Shown here: piece by piece, positions 55,201-64,000 of the stretch
Layout of the letters: every line of letters starts with the position of its first letter
Position numbering within the stretch: position 1 is the first letter of the stretch
Source of the DNA: Ceratopteris richardii
Lineage: Eukaryota > Streptophyta > Polypodiopsida > Polypodiales > Pteridaceae
Assembly (NCBI GenBank): GCA_020310875.1
Contig: CM035423.1
Coordinates: 131,216,138-131,280,137, forward strand
DNA length: 64,000 nucleotides
Reading direction: 5' to 3'
Position numbers and translations under genes: made by a program
Notes under the pieces: generated by a model
The model's input: only the letters and a program-made list of their open reading frames with translations
Databases searched by the model: none
What the model was told of the DNA's origin: nothing

Positions 55201-56560
55201 AAATTATGAACATGGAGAGGACAGATCTAGTCTTAGGAAGAGAGTGGCTATGGGGGTTGGGAGACACACTTAAACGCAGCTATCAAAACAACACACTCGA
55301 GTTTGAAAAGAATGGAAGTAAAGTTTGTATTCAGGGAGAGAGAGATGTACCTAGTGCACCTCTCATTTCATCATTAGAGTTGTATAGTCTCTGTTATTCT
55401 CAGCATGTACAGGACATGTTTTTATTGTATATTCATGATATGGAGCATTGTACAGACAGCTCATCTGATGTATATTTTTATGCTATGAATGTAAATATGA
55501 ACAGGACTTTCTACTATTCTTTTTTGCAAGGGTGTGTGGTTGAAAGTTTTAAGGATCTTATGTTTGAGTACAGAGATGTTTTTCCCACTGACTTACCTAG
55601 AGGGCTACCACTTGAGACAGGGGACATTGACCATGCCATAGAGGTTGTTACTAACACTAACCCTATTTGTAGACCACCTTATAGGCTTAGTGTTTCTCAG
55701 CATGAGGAGGTTGAGAAGCAGTTGCAAGATTATTTAGGTAAGGGCTTCATCAAACCTAGTAACTCACCATGGGCATCACCAATGCTCCTAGTTAAAAAGA
55801 AAGATGGCTCTATGAGGCTCTGCATAGACTATAGAGCACTTAATAAGGTAACTATCAAGAATAGATTTCCAATGCCTAGGTTGGAAGATCTATTTGATCA
55901 GTTACATCAAGCTAGGTATTTTACCAAACTTGATCTTAGATCAGGATATCATCAGATCAGGATTAGGGCAGAGGATGTCCCTAAGACTGCATTTAGGACT
56001 AGATATGGGCACTATGAGTTTTTGGTGATGCCTTTTGGTCTCACCAATGCTCCTGCCACTTTCATGAAGCTCATGAATAGTGTTTTACGGCCTTATCTAG
56101 GACACTTTGTAGTAGACTTTTTAGATGACATTCTGATTTATAGTGCATCAGAAGAAGAGCACTTGGAACACTTGAGGAAAGTATTTCAAGTGCTAAGGGA
56201 AAATTCACTCTTTGCTAAGGAATCCAAGTGTGAATTCTTCAAGAGAGAGGTTAGATACCTTGGGCATATAGTCTCCCAGGATGCAATCCAGATGGATCCT
56301 GAAAAAGTAAGGGCTATTATGGAATGGCCACATCCACGGAACCTGGAAGAGCTGCAGATCTTCCTAGGTTTATTAGGTTTCTATCGAAGATTCATTAAGA
56401 ACTATGCCAAATGGTGCTAAATTCATGATAGTGTTTGATCATGAAAGCATTAAGTGGATCTCTAATCAAACAGACCTTAAAGGTCGTAAGGCCCGATGGG
56501 CAGGGACCCTTCAAGAGTTTGATTATGAGCTTAGTTATAGGAAGATATCAAGCTCAACAT
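55201..56560 (+). pseudogene. Ty3/gypsy chromovirus protease end, RT and truncated RNase H (third copy)
   Basis: Best preserved of the three chromovirus copies. A plus-strand frame runs from the protease end ([17 protein letters not shown]) through pre-RT ([19 protein letters not shown]) and a complete [75 protein letters not shown]. It stops at 56418. The next bases are from the RNase H end (FDHESIKWISNQTD, EFDYELSY) in another frame, so roughly 600 bp of thumb and RNase H is deleted at 56410-56420. The 80 residues before the protease come from unrelated upstream sequence. Confidence 0.93.
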
Positions 56561-57613
56561 GTGATGATCGAGGATGACACATACCACTTTTTATTTCTCT
56601 GACATGTATAGTGATTATGTACTATACACATCATCCACTAAGTGCACAAGGTCTTCATCATCATAAAGCAAGTGGTCATTAGGTGCCTTGTCAACTCTAT
56701 CTATGAGGTAATGCCTCCCCTATTCTTTCATAAGGATGAATGGAGATAGCATAAGAAATAAAAGATGTACTACTTTTCTTTCTACAAGTACCTTTGACAA
56801 ACTATCAATAATATTTCCTCTAACTCTACAAAAAACATGATTGTCTTCTAATAATTCTATGAAATATGAAATTGTTAGCAAAGCTTTCTCACCTTGAGAA
56901 GATTAAGATGGTTTTTGTGATCTAGTAGCTTTGTCTACAGGGATTGGTGAGGATTAAAGATTTTGTGCTCTCTATAAGTCATCCAATTGGTTTTGGAGAG
57001 CTTCATTCTGTTGCCATGATCTTAATTCACGTGCACATAGAGGATATGGATGCCAAAAACACACAAAAAGTAGATATGCAAAGAGACGAGACAAATATTG
57101 GGTGCAATCTCCCCCCCCCCACACACTCTATTTCGATAACTCCACAGAGTGCATGTATTTATAGGATTTTTCATTATGTCAAACATAGCGGTTACAATGA
57201 GGGCAGCTTTGAAAATCAATCGTGAAAGTAAAAAACTTTCTCTCTTTTATGGAGAACCTTTTCTTTTATTAACATAGATTGTGATCTACAGAGATCCTTA
57301 TCCTAACGACTACTTTTATATTTGTTTCTAAAAACAAAACCCTCTACGTGGGTTTATTTACAAATAATATAAAATATAAATCCAATTATTGGTGTCCAGA
57401 CATATTCCATAATTGATAACATTATTTGTACATGCCCTTTCACACCTTTCACGCCATCATGAACCTTGAGTTGCTATATCAAAACACCAAAACATAGTAA
57501 CAACTTAATAACCACTCCAACAATTCCTTGTTCAACACATTCCATAATTGATAACATGCCCCTCAGTTGAAAAAGCAATTGACCTTAGTTGATAAAATAA
57601 AATAGACATGGAT
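56561..57613. other. Unassigned sequence with a C-run
   Basis: No confident gene. A minus-strand phase at about 56880-56580 reads LLEDNHVFCRVRGNIIDSL and HYLIDRVDKAPNDHLLYDDE with few stops, possibly decayed coding sequence that I do not recognise. A (C)10 run lies at 57111-57120. The rest, to the LTR at 57614, is AT-rich. Confidence 0.4.
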
Positions 57614-57841
57614 TGTTGGAGTTCGAGGTTTGCAGAAGCATGTGAACAACACAAGGAAGAAGAAGAATCTTGGAGCACAACACACAACACTGAATGTGTT
57701 ACCACTAGAATGTACAAAGATAAGTAACCCATTAGGGAAATAGGCGTATATACAAGGAGCGGGGGCACCTCCTAAAGAGAGAAAAAAGTTCCATGGTGGT
57801 CTTAGTGTGTTCACACAGATCACTACCTAAATATACCAACA
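57614..57841 (-). repeat. 3' LTR of the short-LTR copia (about 228 bp)
   Basis: In minus orientation it begins TGTTGGTATATTTAGG and ends CTCCAACA, with good TG...CA ends and the polypurine tract adjoining. A TATATA-like stretch near 57747 may be the promoter TATA box. Confidence 0.93.
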
Positions 57842-57856
57842 AATCCCCCCTCGGAG
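57842..57856 (-). other. Polypurine tract
   Basis: The minus strand reads CTCCGAGGGGGGATT directly before the LTR start. Confidence 0.85.
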
Positions 57857-57882
57857 TGATGCGGTGAACAAGGAGCTTGCAC

Positions 57883-58916
57883 TCATGCATAAGGAAGTGT
57901 CAAGCTATGTGGAATCACTCCACAAAAGGAAGTAATCCCAAAGCTTTTGGGGAAAGCTTCAAACTTCTCCCTAGGTAGAGCCTTTGTGAAAAGGTATGCA
58001 ATGTTCCCTTGTATGGGCACATATGCCAAGTTAATCTCTCCAGTAGAGAACCTCTCCCTAACATCATGATAATACACCTCAATGTGCTTAGTGTGAGCAT
58101 GAAACATAGGGCTCCTTGCAACTGCCAATGCGCTCTGATTGTCAATGAAGATGGTGGTGGCAGAAGACTGAGCAACACCTAAATTAGCCATAAGGCATCT
58201 GAGCCACACACACTTAACACTCATCGTGAAAGCTTCCTTATACTCATCCTCACAACTAGAAGTGGCCATAGTAGGATGCTTCTTGCTCAACCAAGATACA
58301 CATGAGCTACCAAGCATGAAGCAAAAACCACTAGTGGATAGACATATGTAATAGAAATCAACCTAGTCAGAGTGAGAAAAAGCATGTAAATCTGGCAGTA
58401 GGGATCCCCCCTTGGGATAAAACAATCCAAGTAGCCGGGTACCACTTAAGTAGCGAAAGATGTGCTTAACCACCTACCAATGCTTGATACCTTGGCAATG
58501 CATAAACATGCTCATCTGTGAGACAACAAATTGAATATCTGGTCGAGTAATGCATAAGTAAATCAAGCATCCAACAACCTATTGATAGAGAATAGTATCA
58601 AATTCATCTCCAACATTATGAAGACTCAACCATAAACGTGTCTCCATAGGAGTGGCAATGGTTTTACACTCTTCAAGGCCAAAACACTGGAATAATTTGT
58701 TAATATGGTTCATTTGACACAAAGTTATTCTGCCATCAACTTGCATAAACTGAATGCCCAAGTAATGATGCAAATGCCCCAAATCTGACATCTCAAATGA
58801 GGCATGCAAATCATCCTTAAAATTAGCAATATGCTTCTCATGACGACTAGTGAGCAACATGTCATCAACATACACAACGATGATCAGAAGGAGATCATTA
58901 ACATGCTTAACATATA
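57883..58916 (-). pseudogene. Ty1/copia RT C-terminal half and RNase H
   Basis: From 58875 on the minus strand: MYVDDMLLTSRHEKHI (catalytic YVDD), EMSDLGHLHHYLGIQF, IATPMETRLWL. After stops comes IYLCITRPDIQFVVSQ-like sequence near 58520. RNase H at 58317-57883 has SCVSWLSKKHPTMATSSCED, IFIDNQSALAVARSPMFHAH and TKHIEVYYHDVRERF. The frame is broken near 58320-58575. It adjoins the polypurine tract. Confidence 0.9.
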
Positions 58917-59170
58917 AGGTGCTCTCATGGACAGCCAGTCAGCCTTGGCCATCGCCAAGAATCTAATGTTCCATGCTCAGAAAAAGCACATCAATATCCA
59001 GTGCCATTTCATCCGCGAGAAGCTCATGTCTCAAGAGATTACTCTGGAGTAGTGTAGCTCCCAGTGGAACCTGGCAAGCATGCTCATGAAGGCTCTACCT
59101 CTAGTTCTACTTCAGCGCTTGGTGGACCTCTGCAACATTCAGCCGCTCCAAAATGGAGCTACAGAGGGGG
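58917..59170 (+). pseudogene. Ty1/copia RNase H C-terminal fragment
   Basis: The plus-strand frame reads MDSQSALAIAKNLMFHAQKK, HINIQCHFIREKLMSQEITL, a stop at 59050, then LASMLMKALP. The polypurine tract GCTACAGAGGGGG follows at 59158-59170. It is the 3' end of a different copia inserted in the opposite sense. Confidence 0.85.
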
Positions 59171-59595
59171 TGTTGACGACATGATTTCTCCTACATCATC
59201 TACATTTTGTATCCGCATGAGTGCATCTTCATTTTGTATCTAAGAGGCACTCCATTTATAGTTTATTTCCATTTTATATTGTATTTCGTTTGTATTTGGG
59301 TACACTACCATTTGCTTCTACCATTGTATTCATTCTCCTTTCAAGGGAATTATCCCACATGAGATGTACTTTGGAGAGCCCCTCCCAAATCTATATAAGG
59401 AGGGCCTCTCCCCCCATTTGTACTTGGTTAGAAGCTTGAGGAGCCTACTCCATGCTCTTGGCAAGCTCATTTCTAATCCACATGAGTTTACCCATTTCTT
59501 GGCGTACTCATTTTGAGTCTTGCACACTCTTTCTTTTGTGAGTACACTCTTGTTTTCATTTTGCTTCAGCACATGTACTCTCCACATCTTCTAGC
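59171..59595 (+). repeat. LTR of the inserted plus-strand copia
   Basis: Starts TGTTGACGACATG right after the polypurine tract. A TATA box CTATATAAGG at about 59391-59400, followed by GGAGGGCCTCTCCCCCC, is a plausible promoter core. The end TTCTAGCA at 59595 is provisional; gypsy gag sequence follows. Confidence 0.75.
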
Positions 59596-60600
59596 AGTTA
59601 ACCTATCTCTCAGTAGTTGAAACTATTCAAGGGTTGAAACCAAGCTAAGGCAGTACCCTTAAGAGTCAACCCAAATGCCTTGAACTGTGTGAACAAGTCC
59701 TCGACCTGTTCAGCTCTTAACACTTGTTTGAACTCGGCCACATGATCTTAAGGATCTCTTGAACCATCAAAGTAGTTCTTCATTGCCTTGACCACTTGAG
59801 AGGGTCTGAGGGTTCTTGGATGCTCTCAGGGTCTATGCAATGGAAAATCATGTTCATCTCTTTGATGCCTATGTGCTCTATGTCTCTCTCTTTCAGGTCT
59901 TTCCCTTTCAAGTTCTAATCTGTCTCTACCCAGTGTGTGCAAAGCTTACCTCAGGTCTCTCTCTAGCTCTTTCCCTCTGGGTTTCATGAGCCCGGGATGA
60001 TCTTGCTCCTTGGAGGGCATGGGAGAGATTAGATCTTGGTGGAGGGAAAATCAATTCGCCTTGCCAAGTGTATGCATGCCTACCATGCTTTGTTACCAAA
60101 AGGCTTCCTCCGTTTCTCTATTCAAGAATAGTTCTATACTTTTGTTGTCTTGGGGAACCCACTTTGAAGTAATTACCCTGGTCAAGACAGATTTTCCTCA
60201 AGGAGTCTTGAGTTCTTGTCCTAGGTCTCCTTGCTCTAGGCCCCCTATTTCGTTCTCGGGAATGATATTTCCAAACTCATCGGTTCTACTTGGTAAGCTG
60301 GTAACTACATACATGGTTCCTTGCTTATCAATATATGAACCATCTTCAAACTTAACCACTCGGTGTTCAAGTCCAAAGGGTTGATCAAGATTTTTGAGTT
60401 GGACAACTGATCACCTTAGACCATCCTCATAGATGCGTGCATCTAATTGGTTGGTCCTAATATATTCCAATTGTGTCTTATAGGGACCTTCTGGTGTTTG
60501 TAAATAGGTAGTGTCTAAACTACTTGTGGGTCTCTCCATGTTAAAAGACATTTCCGAATCACTCGTCTTTGAACTCAGCAAGTAGTGATAACCATCGAGT
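59596..60600 (-). pseudogene. Tat/Athila-like gypsy gag (capsid region)
   Basis: From 60600 the minus strand has SSKTSDSEMSFNMERPTSS and LEHRVVKFEDGSYIDKQG. An arginine/glutamate-rich stretch follows (RLELERERPERERHRAH, about 59930), then the capsid domain VKAMKNYFDGSRDP, FKQVLRAEQVEDLFTQFKAF, GLTLKGTALAWFQPLNS (59800-59620), a classic Retrotrans_gag pattern. Several TAG/TAA stops interrupt it. It matches 46862-47230 at its start. Confidence 0.82.
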
Positions 60601-61330
60601 TGCAAGTCACCATTCAAAATGCAGTTTTAATGTCCAATTGATGTACATTCCAACCATGATGATCTGCAAGTGCACAAAAAATGCTATGAATAGTCATTGG
60701 CATGTAGCTAGTGCAAATCTCTCATCAAAATCAATGCCTCTTTCTTGCGCATAACCCTTTGCAATGAGCCAAGCCTTATACCTATCAAATGTTTCATCAG
60801 GTTTACGCTTTGTCTTGTACACCCACTTAGTCCCAATGGCCTTCTTGTGGGGAGGAAATTCACATAAAGAAAAGGTACCATTTTTCATGATAGCATCATA
60901 TTCTGATTGCATAACAGCCATCCAATTTTCACAATTTTGTGCTTCATCAAATGAAACAGGCTCATTCTCATCACAAAGACTAGAGGTAGCCATAGCATAG
61001 AAATCTGATGCAAAAGAGGCACCATGAGAGCCTGAATGAGTATGATATGATAGAGGTGCATCTAATTTGTTGTCATGAAAAGTGTGCACCATCCATTTTG
61101 GCATAGTTTTTGCCTCCTCAATATCAGCGCTCTCATCAACAAGTGCATCATGTAAATCTGCATAAAAAATGGAATGATCTGCATCATCACATGAAACTCA
61201 TAAAGGCTGAGAAGTTGCCTCATTAGGACCAGCACTATACTGTCTACCTGTAAAAAGAGGTAGCAAAGTGTTATACATGTCTTTGGAGGTAACAAATGTC
61301 TCCTTAGTACATGAAAGTAATGGCTGAATT
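60601..61330 (-). pseudogene. Ty1/copia RT N-terminal part and linker
   Basis: The minus-strand frame 61104-60694 has the linker, then FDEAQNCENWMAVMQSEYDA, AIGTKWVYKTKRKPDE and YKAWLIAKGYAQERGIDFDE. After a shift, HHGWNVHQLDIKTAF continues to about 60610. The joint with gypsy gag lies right after the NGDL box; the rest of RT resumes at 58916. Confidence 0.87.
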
Positions 61331-62110
61331 ACATCTTCCACAAAAACAATTTCATGTGTTGTTGTTCAAGCATTAATGCACATGCCAGACAATAAAAAAC
61401 ATGCAGGTGAGCAACAGATGACTTGCAACCATGCCAAGCCTCATATGGAGTGATAGACTGCAATGCTCTGGTGGGACACCTGTTAAGTCCATATGTTGCA
61501 CACATGATAGTCTCAAGCCAAAAACTATGTGGTAAAGCCTGACTCTTGACCATACACCTTGCCCTCTCCATGAGTGACATGTTCTTCCATTCATCAATTC
61601 CATTCTGTTGAGATGTATATGACACGATACTGATATTTTATCCCACGTTCAGCAAAAAATGCATTAAAGTCAAAAGACATATATTCCCCCCCTCGATCAG
61701 AATAGAGGTTGCCCATTTTACATGCTGACAGATTTTCAGCCAAAACCCAAAACTATTTGAAGCACATAAACACTTCAAACTTTGCTTTCAATGGATATAC
61801 CCATGCATGCCTAGAAAAATCATCAATGAAAGTCACAAAGTAAAGATAGTTTCCAAAAGAGGGTGTTTGCATAGGACCACAAACATCACTGTGAACAAGC
61901 TGCAATTTTTGAGTAGCTCGAACCGAACGATCTACTTTTGGGAATGAGGAACACTGCATTTGCCCAAAATATAGCCTTCACATACATGTTTACCAGGTGC
62001 CTCAAATTTGGGCAGAGAGGACATGATTTTAGATTTCTATAGGCATAAGAAACTAGCAAAATTCAGATGACCAAAGCATGCATGCCAAAACTTTGCATAT
62101 GATATAGCCT
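61329..62110 (-). pseudogene. Ty1/copia integrase
   Basis: On the minus strand the zinc finger region (WHACFGHLNFASFLCL, then CEGYILGKC) lies at about 62100-61970. The core at 61959-61753 has VHSDVCGPMQTPSFGNYLYF and TFIDDFSRHAWVYPLKAK. YSDRGGEYMSFDFNAFF follows near 61700, and ARCM-type sequence (MERARCMVKSQALPHSFWLE, CATYGLNRCPTRAL) at 61625-61329. The glutamate region (SQQNGIDEWKN) has Asp before the Glu. Multiple stops. Confidence 0.87.
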
Positions 62111-62772
62111 GAGAATCATGCATTGCACATGCTGAATCACAAATGTTTCATAGTCTATGAGCTTATACAGCCCACAACATAAAATGCCAAAAGCAATAAT
62201 GATATCGGAATTTTGATAGATCATGAATTGTACATTTGTCATCAACAAATTTCACAACCAAGCCAATCTTGGGTAAAGCTAAAACTGATAACAGATTCTT
62301 ATTGATCCTTGGCATAAATAAAGCATCCGACAATGTAAAACAACTACCGTTAGCATTATTCAGAATAATCTTTCCAACTCTTGTAACAGGATAAGAGGAG
62401 TTGTTGGCGCATGTGACAGTATTCCCTGTAGGGGCGAGGTAATATGTCTGGTCACCCCACTATTAAAGTAGCAAACATCTGAGTCTACTACATACATACA
62501 CATTGTTCATGAGAACATGGTTCATAATTCTAAACAATGGTAAATGCCCATTATTCATTTTGCACAAGATTAGTAGACTCTATTTTGGGTGTAGAGGCCT
62601 ATGCAACAACCATTCTAGCCTCTTTCTTCCTTGTGTCTTTAGCAGCTTGTTTTGGACTTCTCTTGATGACATGATCATTTCCTTTACAATAGTTGCAAAA
62701 CAATTTCTGCTTTTTTGTTTTCTTCTCGTCTCTATCTTCCTTCCTTGATTGTGCAAAATTACGAAATTTATG
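62111..62772 (-). pseudogene. Ty1/copia protease and gag zinc knuckle
   Basis: Nucleocapsid sequence at 62772-62599 carries [18 protein letters not shown], a CCHC knuckle whose last Cys is Ser. Protease follows near 62480 (VCYFNSGVTRHITSP, NSG for DSG, so inactive) and its C-terminal part down to about 62250. Upstream of 62772 the gag is replaced by a microsatellite. Confidence 0.78.
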
Positions 62773-62773
62773 A

Positions 62774-63152
<379 letters not shown>

Positions 63153-64000
63153 ACGCACACACATAGGGGAATGAGTTACCTGGGTCACTAGTAGAGAAAG
63201 CTCCCTTTGAACAATCCTCTATGTAGTGTTCTTTTGAATCCATGCAATTTTTGCATGGAGGTGCTTCCTCAGGTAGGTAGTACTTACTCTATAAGTTCTT
63301 GTATTACCCACAATGAAAACACATGATGGCTTAGGGGAGTAGTTTTATTGATATCTTCCTCCTCCTCTTCCTTGATAAGTATTGAACTTAGAGACAAATC
63401 ATCCTACATTGGAGACTTGTCTTAGGAGGGAAGATTGAGCTGTTCCTACCCATTGCACATTTGGAGGTTGTGCCTACTGCCAAGACCTTCAAGAAATAAA
63501 AATCATTGGCATCATGGCCCTTACCAAAAAATTGGCATGTTAATTGCACAAAACATTCATGCATTGTATGCCCTTGACTAGCACAAAGTGAACACCAAAT
63601 ACTAGAACGTACTTGCTTCAAAGTTTTCAATTCTTCTATTTCCTTCCTTATGTGCACTAGGTCATGTGTGTCTTGGACAGGTATTTTTACTCCCTCCCGA
63701 GGGCCTTCTGCATCTTTAGAGCTTCTCCCTCTTGCCAAAGATCAGATATGGAGTCATTGGTTGAAGAAGATCCTTGATTTTATAAGTTTTAAAATGAAGG
63801 CATGATTCTATATCCTTGTGGCTATAATTGCAAATTCAATGAGAGTGGCATATGGTCGGAGAAGTTCTCGAAGCTTTTGTTGTGTGGTTGTAAGAAGTGC
63901 CTTCTATACCCATTTTTTTATTATGAAGTCTCTCAAGGCATGAGGTAGCCATGCCACCAAGCGCCTAGTCCTCTTCATGAGTTCGGAGAATGTTTCTCTT
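63153..64000 (-). pseudogene. Gypsy gag C-terminal half with several zinc knuckles, cut by the window edge
   Basis: The minus strand enters at 64000 with FSELMKRTRRLVAWLPHALR and LRPYATLIEFAIIATRI (capsid end). The frame 63738-63388 follows (RGRSSKDAEGPREGVKIP, IRKEIEELKTLKQ). Knuckles are CSLCASQGHTMHEC (complete CX2CX4HX4C), CQFFGKGHDANDF (degenerate), a remnant near 63330, and CKNCMDSKEHYIEDC near 63245. A multi-knuckle gag is a feature of this family (compare 35065-35337). It ends at the microsatellite. Confidence 0.8.

Larger units (their letters stand above)
57614..62772 (-). mobile_element. Ty1/copia element with short LTRs, interrupted in RT
   Basis: Minus-strand order: gag knuckle, protease, integrase, RT start, insertion (58917-60600), RT rest, RNase H, polypurine tract, 3' LTR. 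The 5' LTR is not in the window. The LTR matches 46628-46861, so both are one family. The insertion comprises a plus-strand copia 3' end and a minus-strand gypsy gag. Confidence 0.85.

Overview
This window is plant nuclear repeat DNA. It is A+T-rich and made almost entirely of decayed Ty3/gypsy and Ty1/copia LTR retrotransposons, many inserted into or recombined with one another. Plant origin is inferred from primer-binding sites (PBS) complementary to plant initiator tRNA-Met, plant chromovirus-type and Tat/Athila-like gypsy polyproteins, and DSG-HHCC-DDE-YVDD copia polyproteins. I recognise no host gene, rRNA, tRNA or CRISPR array. The density of nesting suggests a large, repeat-rich plant genome; I cannot name the species.

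Layout: 1-5853 holds two chromovirus gypsy copies on the minus strand, fused head to tail inside the integrase. 5854-8396 is the 3' end of a Tat/Athila-like gypsy: a 3' LTR, a polypurine tract, and in the env position a long decayed coiled-coil reading frame. 8397-12522 is a copia element split into two oppositely oriented halves. 13091-29540 is a three-level nest: a minus-strand gypsy interrupted by a plus-strand copia (13712-24300), itself interrupted by a minus-strand copia (16975-23040). 29541-36503 holds a copia 5' half and a gypsy 5' half on the minus strand. 36960-48146 is one long minus-strand gypsy carrying a copia insertion in gag and a 2.06-kb TIR element in the reverse transcriptase. 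Its integrase frame runs on into a second retropepsin-like domain.

48147-53815 holds an unidentified acidic segment, a plus-strand copia 3' half with its LTR, a gypsy RT fragment and a copia gag. 53816-56560 has an isolated PBS, a GC-richer stretch and a third chromovirus pol copy. 57614-62772 is a minus-strand copia with short LTRs, interrupted by copia and gypsy fragments. 62774-63152 is a compound microsatellite and 63153-64000 a gypsy gag.

In intact relatives Gag packages RNA; protease, RT/RNase H and integrase mature, copy and insert it. Here nearly every frame is broken, so these are fossils. The points I rate highest are the env-position coiled-coil frame (6468-8396), the protease-like extension after integrase (about 37500-38071), the unclassified TIR element (40420-42482), two apparent inversions that split copia elements, and clusters of 16-17 bp palindromes in three unrelated elements. 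Boundaries are read by eye and may be off by tens of bases except at LTR ends, PBS and PPT sites.
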